Assembly (NCBI RefSeq): GCF_016808095.1
Contig: NC_068971.1
Location: forward strand, 23,300,501-23,364,500
Length of the DNA stretch: 64,000 nucleotides
Direction of reading: 5' to 3'
Source of the DNA: Vigna angularis
Lineage: Eukaryota > Streptophyta > Magnoliopsida > Fabales > Fabaceae
Shown: piece by piece, positions 1 through 10,741 of the stretch
Numbering within the stretch: position 1 is the stretch's first letter
How the letters are laid out: every line of letters starts with the position of its first letter
Program-made: the position numbers and the translations under genes
The notes under the pieces: model-generated
Databases searched by the model: none
Seen by the model: only the letters and a program-made list of their open reading frames with translations
What the model was told of the DNA's origin: nothing

Positions 1-2117
1 ATGACAAAACAAGATTGAGGATGAAGTGCTTTGGTGAAAAATGAGAATGCCCATGGACCATATATTGTGCTTATATGGAGGCTGTGAAATCATGGCAGCT
101 GAGAACTAAAAAAGACATTCATACCTACAGTAGGGAGTTCAACCTCAAGTTACTTGATGCCAAGTGGTTGAGCAAAAAGTTGGAGAAAACAGTAAGGAAA
201 AATCCTAAAATGAAGGGTGTAGATATTCGTGAAAAAGTTCAAAGGAAGTGGAACATAGGTATATCTAGGTGTGTGGCTTATAGAGCCAAAGCTATTGCTT
301 CTAATCACATTGGTGGGTCCTTTAAGGAACAATATAAGAGGATATATGATTATGCAGATGAGTTGTTGGGAAGAAATCAGGGATCTACAGTTAAGGTTCA
401 TGTTGAGGATAATGAGGGTGAAGTAATTTTCAAGATATTTTATTGTTGTCTAAAGGCATGCAAAGACAATTTTGTCTATTGTAGGACAATAATTCGATTA
501 GATGGAGCCTTTTTGAAAGGGAAGTATGGTGGTGAGTTGTTCACAGCTGTTGGGAGAGATGGAAATGATCAAATGTTTCTCATTGCATATGCGGTGGTAG
601 AAGTAGAAAACAAAGATTCATGGTCGTGGTTTCTGAATCTTTTGATTCATGATCTTGGTGGTGAAGAAGTATGTTCAGCAATAACTTTTGTGTCAGACTA
701 ACAAAAGGTAATAGTCATATTTAATTTTGGTAATAGTCAATGAAGACGCATTCAAGCATTTGATAGTCATCCATCCAAGGTTTATCTTTTGAATTTCACT
801 CTATCGTAGTAATTACCTAGTTGTTCAACATAATTTTTGTACTTATTTACTCTTTCTAATTTATACCACTTATTGTATTAAGTATGTTTCGGGAAAACAT
901 AACTATTTTGCAAGTCTCTATTAATATATCTTTTGGGCCTAACAGTTGCAATTTGATTAAAAGGATTTGGGTATACTCACTATAAGAGAGGAGGAAGAAA
1001 AACCTAAAGGAATTCCACTCTGGAAGTTCCATATCTCCCTGTCATAAAACTCAACTTAGTATTCAACTAGATCAAGGGGTGTATTATGCAGTGTAGTGGA
1101 TTACTAGCAGTGTGTTGTGTTTTGGGGTGAACTCAATGAGGCTAGAACACATTTTCCAGCGTTTAAAATTTATATGCATAATTGTGTATGAGTGCATACA
1201 TAAATTAGATGTTGTTGTTTTGCTTTAAAGTTTAAGAACAAGGTTTATGTTTTCATATACTATTAACATATGTTTACATCATATGTTGTAGATACTGGTC
1301 AAGGTACAGATTCAGTCCAACACCAAAATATGACACATTGGTCAACAGTATGAGTGAGACTTTCAATAGTGTTCTGGTTCATACCAGGACTAAACCAATC
1401 ATAACAATGCTGAAAGAAATCAGGGTGTACATCATGCAAAGATGGGCAAAAAACAGGTCTAAGATACAGTCCTTTGCACGATCAATTTGTCCAAAGATCC
1501 ACACCAGATTTACAAAGGAATCCCAATTAACCAATCATTGGATTCCTAGGTAAACTTTCTTCATTACTTCTGAATTGTGTTGTACTTTCTTCTTTCCTAT
1601 GTAAACTTTCTTTATTTTTGCTATACTTTGTTCACAGCTGATCAGCAAATAAATTGTTTGAAGTGAGACACGTCTCCCACAGTGGACAAAAATTTGTTGT
1701 AAACATAGACGACTTGTCATGCTCCTGTAGGAGATGGAGCATCAGGAATTCCATGTTATCACTCCCTAGCCACAATGAAGTTTCTCAATATTGATGGACA
1801 ACAGTTCATTTCAACTTGCTTTATGAAGTCTACCTGTGAAGAAACATATGCATCAAGCGTATACCCCATCAACGGCAACAACATGTGGAACCTAACACCA
1901 TATCTGAATGTCATGCCTCCTAGGAAAAAAGTTATGCCTGGAAAACCTAAAAGGAAAAGAAGACTGGAATAGTGGGAGATCAGAAAGGATGATTCTCGAT
2001 TGAGCAAGGCTGGTTTGCGCAAGAGATGCAGGCTATGTAGGGAGGTTGGGCACAACAGAAGTCGTTGCCCCAAAGCAACCCAACAAAGCACTCATGTCAT
2101 CATCACAATTATTTGAA
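1..2117 (+). pseudogene. Mutator-like (MULE/MuDR) transposase, decayed and truncated by the window edge
   Basis: Remnants of a MURA-type transposase, which binds terminal inverted repeats and cuts and pastes MULEs in the nucleus. Codons 75-698 hold the start of the DDE core (RLDGAFLKGKYGG, whose D should be catalytic, then a D-x-W segment near SWSWF). A TAA at 699-701 interrupts the conserved VSD-QKG stretch, followed by a plausible splice donor at 708-709. Reading resumes after an acceptor ending at 1291 (WSRYRF, YDTLVNSMSETFNSV), 1292-1553. A third block, 1775-2117, has the post-SWIM region ending in a CCHC knuckle (CRLCREVGHNRSRCP), interrupted by a TAG after residue 65. The middle of the protein, including the rest of the DDE domain, is missing. 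The N-terminus lies outside the window. Family assignment is firm; exon limits are approximate. Confidence 0.85.
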
Positions 2118-3417
2118 GTTTGTCATGACCCTAAAGCTCAACCATAGAAGTGTGTATGAATGCCAATGATGCCAAGTTTAAGGATCTTATCATGTAATAG
2201 TTCACTTCTAAGGAACAATGTTCATGGTTTTTTTATTATGTACTTTATGAATGACAATGATGCATATGTTTTGGATGTGTTTACTACAACTGCTTTTATG
2301 ACTTGTTATAGCAGTGATGAAAGACTATTGTGGAATAGTAGAACTGCATATACCAATTTCTGAAAATTGAAGATTTATGACTTGTGACTTGTTATATGAG
2401 TTTTGACTTCTAATGCTGAATTTATGTGTTTGATAATGTTACTGATGTAAAAGTTGTGATGAAAGACTAGTTGTGATGAAAGACTCTGGGACTGCAATGT
2501 TTGGAGTAGGTCTGATCCCATTTGGTCATTATATGACTTCCCTAACTTTTACCTCTAAAGTAAATGAACCTGTATACAACCACTTTATAGTATAATCTTA
2601 CATATCAATAAGAACATAATGAGATGTTGTTAAATTACTCATGGATTTGCAAGTTTAAAATTTTTTAAAAGAGTGGAAAAATTTGCATGTCCAAAAGAAA
2701 ATAATACCAAAAAGCATATACAACAAGGACATGATTGAGTGGAGAATTCCACTTCCAAGTGTTTTGGGACGTTCTTTTAGATCATGTGGCGAAGCTATGC
2801 AGTTCCACCTTTTGTACTTTATATTGGAATCATTGTAAGATCTACTTAAGGTTGTTGTCAAATTATCCATTTATGTTTTTCTTTCTTAAGGTTTGGTGCA
2901 CCGAATTCAAAGCAGTGTATGCGCTGTTTTTCAATCCTCTGGTTCCTTTACAGCCATGACAGTAAAATTGCTATTAACTTTATAATTTTGTGTTGAACAT
3001 GACAACAAATACCACACCCTATTCGCCTTATTTTAGTGTCCATACATAATTTGACAAACAACTCTGATTCATTGATCTCAACATGTCTGCATTAAACCAA
3101 AACCTTAATTTATTACGATTCCCACTTGAGTAACACAACTTCATTCATTCATATAGCCAAATACATTATTATAGTTGATACCATCCTAACAAAACGAAAA
3201 ACCCTCCTAATTTCATCTTAACAAAACGACCAACACTACCACATTATGGATTTATGATCCATATTGAAATTACAATAATATTAAGCATACAAATCAAACA
3301 AACCAACCCTATCAACACCTTTATCCATTTCTCCACAACCTTAACAGATTTCTACAAATCACTCATCATCTTCGTTCCACCTCCTATTTCTTTTGTCTTT
3401 AACAAACACTCATGCTT
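2118..3417. other. No gene recognised (inside the MULE)
   Basis: AT-rich sequence between the two convergent broken genes of the MULE. Short open frames here have no recognisable domain. It probably holds the 3' ends and spacer of both genes. Confidence 0.5.
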
Positions 3418-3789
3418 TCATTCCCACTTCAAATTCATATAGCTTTTTTCAATATTATCGTCACAACATCATTTGAAGAAATTGCAACCACCTTCTTCAT
3501 GTCCATTCTGTAAAAAAAAAACCAATTAAAACGACTTCTACTAACACAGACAACTACTCTTCCACGTTCTTTTACCTTGTATTTTGGGGCAGCCCCAAAA
3601 TTTTTTCCCTCTGTTCTTAGAAGTTCGAGATGTTCTTACCACTTTTTTCTCTTCACATAGGCAAACGGGTGATACATCATCAATCGTAGATACTCCACCA
3701 CCACGATAAATGACATTAGAGTTTTGATTTCGCCACCCATTGCATGTCGAAGATGAACAAGAATGCGACTTCTGCATTTGATTATCCAT
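3418..3789 (-). pseudogene. GRF-type zinc-finger protein, broken, second gene of the MULE
   Basis: Exon 1 runs from ATG at 3789 to about 3576 and encodes a serine/cysteine-rich N-terminus, then CLCEEKKVVRTSRTSKNRG and FWGCPKI, the first half of a GRF zinc finger (C-x-C, T/N/G-R-x-F, C). A GT donor at 3575-3574 and a TTTTTTTTACAG acceptor ending at 3508 bound a 68-bp intron-like gap. The next block has GGCNFFK, the second half of the finger, but the usual tryptophan after FFK is a TGA (3469-3471), and the frame across the putative junction does not fit exactly. It ends near 3418. GRF fingers bind single-stranded or structured nucleic acid in other proteins; the role here is unknown. The gene points toward the transposase and starts just inside the right terminal region, as mudrB does relative to mudrA in maize MuDR. 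Finger assignment is good; splicing is inferred. Confidence 0.65.
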
Positions 3790-3879
3790 CTCTTCCAGTT
3801 AAACAAAAACAATCTTTTTTTTCTCCCACGAACCCTAATACCAAGCCCCAATCTTCTTTCCCCAATCTGATTTCGATTT

Positions 3880-4190
3880 TTAAATTGCAGAAAAAGGGCT
3901 GTACTTAATTTAATATGTTTTGCCCACTTTGCCCTTAATTAAATTTCATTTCCCCTCTTTGCACTCTGTTTTTTAATACAAATTACACTTTACACACGTT
4001 TTTAATGCCACGTCAGATTAAACAATACCTTGAGCATGCCACGTAAGGCCATCTTAAACGTCGTTTGTCCAATTTGACGGCAATCCTCTATTTGTTTCAA
4101 TTTTACAAAAATAAGGACTCAATTGAGACACAGAACAAGTAGGGGACCTATTTGAGATTTTGGACGAAAATAGGGACCTACCAAAACATT
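3880..4190. mobile_element. Right terminal region of the MULE (TIR-like)
   Basis: On the minus strand this starts GGTAGGTCCCTATTTTCG and continues with AAATAGGTCCCC and CTCAATTGAGTCC blocks, the wording typical of plant MULE terminal inverted repeats. It leads directly into the GRF gene's 5' region. The partner TIR would lie left of the window, so the pair and the target duplication cannot be checked. The same CTCAATTGAG core occurs in the Pack-MULE TIRs at 61219 and 62580. Confidence 0.55.
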
Positions 4191-4447
4191 AAACCAATAT
4201 TTAACCTATTAAAAGTAATAAATAACACTGATAAGAAAATTTTTTTAATGTGGATTTGATAACAATAACAAATTAATAAAAGACTTTAAAATGATTTTAG
4301 TGAAACAAGCTAGTTTCACTATTTTCCCGAAATAGATTTATCATCGATTATCTAAAGATTATTGTTCAATTAATTATTGTTTTTAAATTTCAAATTAATT
4401 AAAGTAAATTCTTAATTAATTTGTTTGCGTTCTCACTCTTAACCAAA

Positions 4448-5058
4448 GTAGATTCTCAATTAAAAGCAAAAAAATTTAGATTATTCATAATAAATTTAAC
4501 CAAAGCACATTCTTAATTAAATTTTATTATGCTTAATCATGTCTATTCTTTTTTATCGTTATCAAGTAAAAAGTTAATTAATCAAAGTACATTATTGATT
4601 AATTATTATTAAAGTTTTTTGTACTGATGAAAGTACATTATCAATTGGTAACAAAAACCCATTCAATCACACAAAAGTTCCTAACTTTAATGAAAGTATA
4701 TTTCAATCAAAATTAAAAATCATTAAACTCATGTTCAACATGCATATAAATAACCTTGCTAATTATTTATGAAGATAAAAGTAGATTCTCAAAGGAGAGA
4801 ACTTTTTAGATTATTCATAATAAATTCAACCAAAGTATATTCTGAATTAAATTCTATTATGATTATTTATGTCTATTCTTTTAGCTCTTTACCAAGTAAA
4901 AGTTAATTGATCAAATTATATTATTGAATAATTATTGTTAAAGTTTTTATCCCTAATCAATATATTCTCAATTGATAGTAAAAACTCATTTAAGTACATG
5001 AAAGTTCCTAACTTTAATCAAAGTATATTCTCAATTAAAATTAAAAACCATTAGACTC
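4448..5058. repeat. Diverged direct repeat, two copies about 333 bp apart
   Basis: Copy 1 (4448-4730) and copy 2 (4781-5058) share the same order of blocks: GTAGATTCTCAA, TTAGATTATTCATAATAAAT, GTCTATTCTTTT, AAGTTCCTAACTTTAAT and a final CATTA(A/G)ACTC. A short phrase like CAAAGTA(T/G/C)ATTCTCAATTAA recurs inside each copy. No coding content is seen. Confidence 0.7.
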
Positions 5059-5071
5059 TAATGATCAAGAG

Positions 5072-5073
<2 letters not shown>

Positions 5074-5149
<76 letters not shown>
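5074..5149. repeat. (AT)38 microsatellite
   Basis: Uninterrupted AT dinucleotide tract of 76 bp directly after the second copy of the direct repeat. Confidence 0.97.
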
Positions 5150-5153
<4 letters not shown>

Positions 5154-8100
5154 TAAAACCATTACTTTTTATGTAATTCAGAGATAAAAGACATAGATAA
5201 ATGATAACCCAAAACAATAATCAAAAGAACAAAGTCATTATTTTAATCTAACATTAGAATCCATAATGAAATTAGAGTGGAATCAACTCTAGAAGCTTTT
5301 TCCTCCATGGATGAGGTGAAATACATAATAAATGAAAGGAAAAGTAAGAAAAAAGGTGGCAAGAAAGTGACAAATGTGATGGATGACATTTGCACAAAAC
5401 CAGAGTTGCTAATACCCCTTTTCTGCTTCCCCTACGACTCTTTATATAGAAGACTAAACTTTGTATATGACTTTTCTGTTGCTATATATCTTGCAGGGTT
5501 TATGCTAATATGACTTTTGTTAATAAAATCTTCATAAATTAACTTTTAAAAATATTTTTGTTTATAGATATTTAAAACATATCCAAACTTTTAAAAAAGA
5601 TTTTGGAAAATAATATTTTTAGTTAATAATTTATGATAATTAAATAAGGAAATTTTTTAAAATATCAAATAAGTTAGTAATAAATAAATTGTTGCCTTCT
5701 TGGTAAAAAAGTAGGTTTTGAGTTGTCCATCTTTTGGAGCGTATAAGTAATGTAAGGGGTGTAAAACATATACTTTCAGAATTTGTTGATTTTGACCTTT
5801 ATTTTTGAAGGTGTTTTGTAATTTTTATCAATTCATTTTCATACCTCAAATAACTTAACTTCAGCTACATCAACAAACATTATAATATTTAAAAATAATT
5901 TATACAACTAAAAATTAGTTTTTAAGACATTTTTATTTTACTCACAGAAAGAACTTAATCTTAATGATAAGCTTAATGAAAAATTGTCATTTGACTCCTA
6001 GGAAGCAAGATAATACTTTGAAGAAAATTTACCACTCTCACAAAAGTAAATTCTTAATAATTTCTTGAATTCTTAATATATTCTAAAGTCCTTATATACA
6101 ATGCAGAGAGAAATTTAAATTTTAAAATTTAAAATCTAAAATGATCAATGGCTTATGTTTCGGGTGTAGTGTCAAGGATTACAATGAGACATTCCTTTAC
6201 ACTTTTTTCTAAGTCTCTTTGCATTGTCTTATGTATCCATAGTTAAATTCATTTTAGATTCTTGATGTTTAAGTTGCAAATCATGTAGACGGATACCTAT
6301 CAAAGGCACTCTAACGCTCAAATCAATACTTTAGCTTTTTGGCTATCATAGTAATGTTTTAAATTCACAATAAATGGAATCACATACCTACTTACCTCAA
6401 ACTCGTATTTATAGGTTTCGAGATGGACTTGCGATTAGCAAAACCATAATTGCGGCCAAATACTTGGTAAGTATGTTTAGCATGTAAACTTAATTATGTG
6501 TTGTACTTAAGGCTTTTTGAGAGTCTGAGATCGATCAGTCACATATTCGTCTAACTGTTCGATCGAAGGATTATGTTTCAATCTTTCATCCACAAGTTCT
6601 ATGGCTAGTCGTGTGTGCATATGGTACAACTTAGATAAGCTTTATTCCTTATTCATATTTTCAATCTCTTTATTGAACCTTGCTCTGGCTGAAATTTTAG
6701 TTGTCCCAAGTGTGCTTAGTTGACTTTAGTTTGATCATTGTTTCCATGTCTTCCAATGTCCATAACCCCTAGCTTTATTGATCTAAATAGACACATACAA
6801 AATTACCATTTTCACGTATTTTATAAACGAAAACAATACAATCAAATTAAATTCTAATTATAAAGATAACAATAAAAGTAAACTATGCTCTACATAAACA
6901 TTTTTATTTACTTAAAACCAATAAAGATCTTCCCATGCATGCACTCATAATAAGTATTGCTATATAATAAGGAATCCTTCATTCCTTATCCTCTCAATGA
7001 GAGTTATTTATTTGGTTTCATCTTTGTCTATCTATAACCAGAAGTGACAAGAAAGAATACTTGGAGTTGTTAGATATTAAAATGAGATAGTTAAGAATGG
7101 ATATGTGTACTTAAAAAATTATTCGAGGAAGTTATACCCTTAGAAGATCAAAGATGAAGCTGTAGAAAGTTTTAAGAGCTAGAAGCATATAATGGAGAAC
7201 CAAAACAATGAAATGATGAAGAGCTTCTTAACAAATGCTATAGTCTTGACTTTTGTTCAAAATTTTTCAACAACTTCTGTAAGTAGAATGACATAGTATG
7301 ACATAAGACGATAGGTAAGACTCCTAAAAAAACGAGCAAGAAGGGAGATTCAATAGTACCACCATAGAAATAGGAAAGATGTATATGATGCTGAGTGTTG
7401 GAGTCCCAAAGGAACTTTGATTCTTACTTTCAATAGATGACACTTAAATGCTCTTGATATGAAGATGTGGAAAGAAATTTGGTTAGACCATTCCAAAACT
7501 TAGTATATGGTATTTTCATCTATCATAGTATATAGTGCATCTAATGTATTTTCATGGAGTCTAAATGTGAAACACATGTTTATTTTGTTAAGTGATACAC
7601 GACATGATTCAAAGAAAGTTTATTATGTATGTTGTAAATGCATATTCCTTATGTAAAACGTGACATTACTTGTTAGATAGAGTTGAAATATTGATTATGT
7701 TTGGAGAGAGCATTTACCACATGAAAAATGTAACAGTTGAGTAATTCATTTGAAGAAGAACTTGTAATGTTTGTGACAGAGGCTTCAAGATTTTAAAGAA
7801 CATGTGTATTAATTTCACAATACTCCTATCTAATCTCATGTATTGATACTTTTTAAGAATGTCTTCGAATTCAGTTCCTTATTACTTAAAATGAGGCATC
7901 TTTTAACGACCTATTGAGTTTGTTGATATTCAATCTGAACCATTAGGTCCATCAAAATCCTAGAGCAGGATATTGCCTTGAGAGATACAGAACTAGAGCA
8001 GAAATTTTCTCAAATTACTTTTGGGGGAAGTGAATACATCTCTAAATTTATTGAGGAAGGTTAGATATAAAACAAAAAGAAATTGTGAACAAAGGAAAAT

Positions 8101-8186
8101 CTGTGTAATTCCTGAATAAAATTTAAGTAAAATATCTGTAGCTATGATATGTTAAAAATAGCCATAAAGAATTAGACATTACTGAA
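5150..8186. other. Intergenic, no gene recognised
   Basis: About 3 kb of AT-rich sequence. A 78-codon frame at 5277-5513 (lysine-rich start, hydrophobic end) resembles nothing I know, has no supporting context, and is probably chance. A minus-strand AATAAA at 8052-8047 lies about 135 bp past the receptor-kinase stop and may be its poly(A) signal. Confidence 0.5.
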
Positions 8187-10580
8187 TCATTGATCAGATT
8201 CACTTCCATGACCTTGAAGCATCTCAACTACTTGGCTCATGGTAGGCCTTGAATCTCTGTCTTCCATTACACAGTTCAAAGCCACTGTTGCCAACATTTC
8301 CATCTTACTTCTATCATAATCAGGTCCAATAGCAGGTTCAACTATTTGTTCCACCCAATCTGAGTCGGTGTTGCTTCTTTTTTCTCTCACCCATGCCACT
8401 AGCCTCCCATCATATGTCTCTCCACCATCAATTTCTTGGACACTTGTTGTGCTTTTTCCAGTTACCAGTTCCAAAACAACAATTCCATAACTATAAACAT
8501 CCACCTTGGATGTGATTGGCAAGTTAAGAACCCACTCTGGTGCCATATACCCTCTGGTTCCTCTGATCATAGAGATGCTTGGATTGTTGGGGTTGTTTCT
8601 GTTGAGGAGCTTCGACAAGCCAAAGTCTGCTAACTTTGGCTCATAATTGGAATCTAAAAGTATATTTTGTGGCTTTATATCACAGTGCAAAATCCACTCC
8701 AAGCATTCTTCATGCAGATATGCTAGAACTCTTGCAGTTCCAATTGCAATGTTGTATCTCATACTCCAATCAAGGGAGTTGGATGAGAGATTTTGTGCCA
8801 AAGAACCATTCTCCATATACTCATACACCAACAACCTATGCTTTCCCTCAGCACAATATCCCCACATTTCAATCAAGTTCATGTGGTTAAGCTTTCCAAT
8901 GAGGCTCACTTCAGCAAGGAATTCTCCTTCTCCTTGTTTAGCTTCATTCAGTCTCTTAATTGCTGCATGTCTTTCATCTGATAAAATACCTTCGTACACA
9001 ACCCCTCCCCCACCTCTTCCAATCTCCTTACTGAACCCCTTTGTAGCCTTTTTCAACTCGGAGTAGCTAAATTTTCTGAATCCCGTTGCTGTAAGATGGT
9101 ACCCCTTTTGATCTGCATTAGACTTTCGGTTGGTTCTAATTAGGAAGCACCAAATCACGAAAGCACAAACCATTTCAAAAGCTCCAAGTGCGGAAGCAAA
9201 CCACAGAAAAACAATCACAATACGGCTTCCGTGTGACTTTACATAATCTCTTTGAAGTTGAACTGAACAAACTCGAAGAACATGTGCACTGTCAGTAGAA
9301 GATTCTTTCACAGAGAACGTATAACCTTTGGTCACTCTCAAGTATGTTGTTCCTGTGAATCTGGGTAAACGCCTTCCATTGAGCAATTGTGTTTTGGTAT
9401 AACACTTGAAGGCTATGCCCTTTTTGTCAGTATAGGAGTGCTGAAACCCTACACAACTACAATTTTGCAAGCACAGTTTCTCACAAGCAGTAAAATTACT
9501 AACTTCTACATAATAAAAATCATACCCGTAAAATTCCACACCCTGCATCGCCAAGAAGGTAGACTCATTCTGATCGCAGGTGAGATCAAACATGGGCTTA
9601 CACCCATGAGACCAATCACTGAGGTTGTTCCATCTGTACCCTGGAAGACACTCACACTTTTTCCCCCTCTCGTGATCATAAGCACACGTGCTGTTGGCTC
9701 CACAAACCCCATGAATATGGCAACCATTAGTAATTGCTTGCCACGAAACATACCACTTCTCTAACACACTATTTCGACTATACACTCGGAAATTACCATC
9801 AGGGTCCAGTTTCAACCTTCTCTGCAGCATGGTTCCATAATCTGATGTTACACAAGTGAAGTTATCTGAGGAATGAAAGACCCCAAAAGAATTCAACACA
9901 GCAATTCTACTGCTATTGAATAAAGTTCTACCAACATCCCAACTTACACGATAGGGACTAGGCCAGTAGGGGCTTGAAACATCAGGGCCATCATATAGAA
10001 GACGAAGAATGTTATCATCGCCGAAATACAGCTTGTAGAAACCAGATGAATGGTTAGTGTGGCTTCTTGAAGACAAAAGATGTGTGTATCTGGTAAGAGG
10101 CTGACCAGGAACGAGAGTGTCGGTCGGAAAATCGAAACTTTGCCACAGAACGGTTCCTTGAAGCTGGCTTAACACTAGATTACCGTCGTCTCTGAGATGC
10201 AACTCTACTGGGTCTAACGAATCGGTGTTTGAAGACCAAGCAGTGTTGTAAGAAGCATCAACTAAGACAACGTTGCCATCGTTTGTGAGGGAAATTTTGG
10301 AGCGTTTTCCATTGACAGGTTGATCACGGTTTGCCATCCATATGACAGTGCTGGGGCTGTGAAAATGAGGCTCTGTGAACCATATTGCAAATGAATATGC
10401 GTTCTCACCAACGGCTATAAAGCCTGCAGAAAAGATGGCGTTTGGTGAGATGAGAATATGGTGTGGATTTTCCACAGAGAGGGAAGAACCCATTCTCAAG
10501 GATGATGAAGAAGATGAACGCTGGAAATACATTAATGGTAGAAGAAGGAGTGTGATTGACAAAGCCTTAGTCATACTCAA
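8187..10580 (-). CDS. G-type lectin S-receptor-like serine/threonine-protein kinase (LecRLK), intact
   Basis: 797 aa, intronless, a plasma-membrane receptor kinase of the SD-1/ZmPK1-like type. In order: signal peptide (about 1-26), bulb-type lectin domain (about 30-155, with WMANRDQPV and LWQSFDFPTDTLVPG), S-locus glycoprotein and EGF-like region (about 285-327), PAN/apple domain with paired cysteines (about 335-420), one transmembrane helix (about 453-480), and kinase domain (about 515-790). The kinase has GRGGGGVVYEG, the AIK lysine (542), HCDIKPQN with aspartate 634, DFG (652-654) and APE (680-682). All catalytic residues are present. The residue before the catalytic Asp is Cys, so it is a non-RD kinase. 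Many N-x-S/T sites lie in the ectodomain. The first ATG follows a TATA box by about 50 bp; MSMTKALS leads straight into the hydrophobic signal, so the start is convincing. The ligand is unknown; relatives act in immunity and stress signalling. It is the only intact ordinary host gene seen. Confidence 0.95.
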   Translation of the reverse strand: MSMTKALSITLLLLPLMYFQRSSSSSSLRMGSSLSVENPHHILISPNAIFSAGFIAVGENAYSFAIWFTEPHFHSPSTVIWMANRDQPVNGKRSKISLTNDGNVVLVDASYNTAWSSNTDSLDPVELHLRDDGNLVLSQLQGTVLWQSFDFPTDTLVPGQPLTRYTHLLSSRSHTNHSSGFYKLYFGDDNILRLLYDGPDVSSPYWPSPYRVSWDVGRTLFNSSRIAVLNSFGVFHSSDNFTCVTSDYGTMLQRRLKLDPDGNFRVYSRNSVLEKWYVSWQAITNGCHIHGVCGANSTCAYDHERGKKCECLPGYRWNNLSDWSHGCKPMFDLTCDQNESTFLAMQGVEFYGYDFYYVEVSNFTACEKLCLQNCSCVGFQHSYTDKKGIAFKCYTKTQLLNGRRLPRFTGTTYLRVTKGYTFSVKESSTDSAHVLRVCSVQLQRDYVKSHGSRIVIVFLWFASALGAFEMVCAFVIWCFLIRTNRKSNADQKGYHLTATGFRKFSYSELKKATKGFSKEIGRGGGGVVYEGILSDERHAAIKRLNEAKQGEGEFLAEVSLIGKLNHMNLIEMWGYCAEGKHRLLVYEYMENGSLAQNLSSNSLDWSMRYNIAIGTARVLAYLHEECLEWILHCDIKPQNILLDSNYEPKLADFGLSKLLNRNNPNNPSISMIRGTRGYMAPEWVLNLPITSKVDVYSYGIVVLELVTGKSTTSVQEIDGGETYDGRLVAWVREKRSNTDSDWVEQIVEPAIGPDYDRSKMEMLATVALNCVMEDRDSRPTMSQVVEMLQGHGSESDQ

Positions 10581-10629
10581 TGCAAGTTATTCAGTGTAGT
10601 TGTTGAACTACTGTAAAAGAAGACACATG

Positions 10630-10641
10630 CTAATATATAGA
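10630..10641 (-). promoter_or_regulatory. TATA box of the receptor kinase
   Basis: The minus strand reads CTATATATTAG about 50-60 bp upstream of the ATG at 10580, which implies a very short 5' leader of roughly 20-30 nt. Confidence 0.6.
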
Positions 10642-10700
10642 CAGTTTCACGTCTAAAATGATTGTTCATTAGATTCACACACACTTTTTTAATATTGATT

Positions 10701-10702
<2 letters not shown>

Positions 10703-10739
<37 letters not shown>
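10703..10739. repeat. (AT)n microsatellite upstream of the kinase promoter
   Basis: About 37 bp of AT dinucleotides roughly 70 bp upstream of the TATA box. Confidence 0.95.

Positions 10740-10741
<2 letters not shown>

Noticed and set aside
5277..5513. 78-codon frame (+)
   Set aside because: Has an ATG and a basic segment but no homology that I recognise, no TATA or neighbour support, and chance frames of this size are common here.
8436..9764. Plus-strand frames across the receptor kinase
   Set aside because: Antisense shadows of the intact minus-strand kinase gene.
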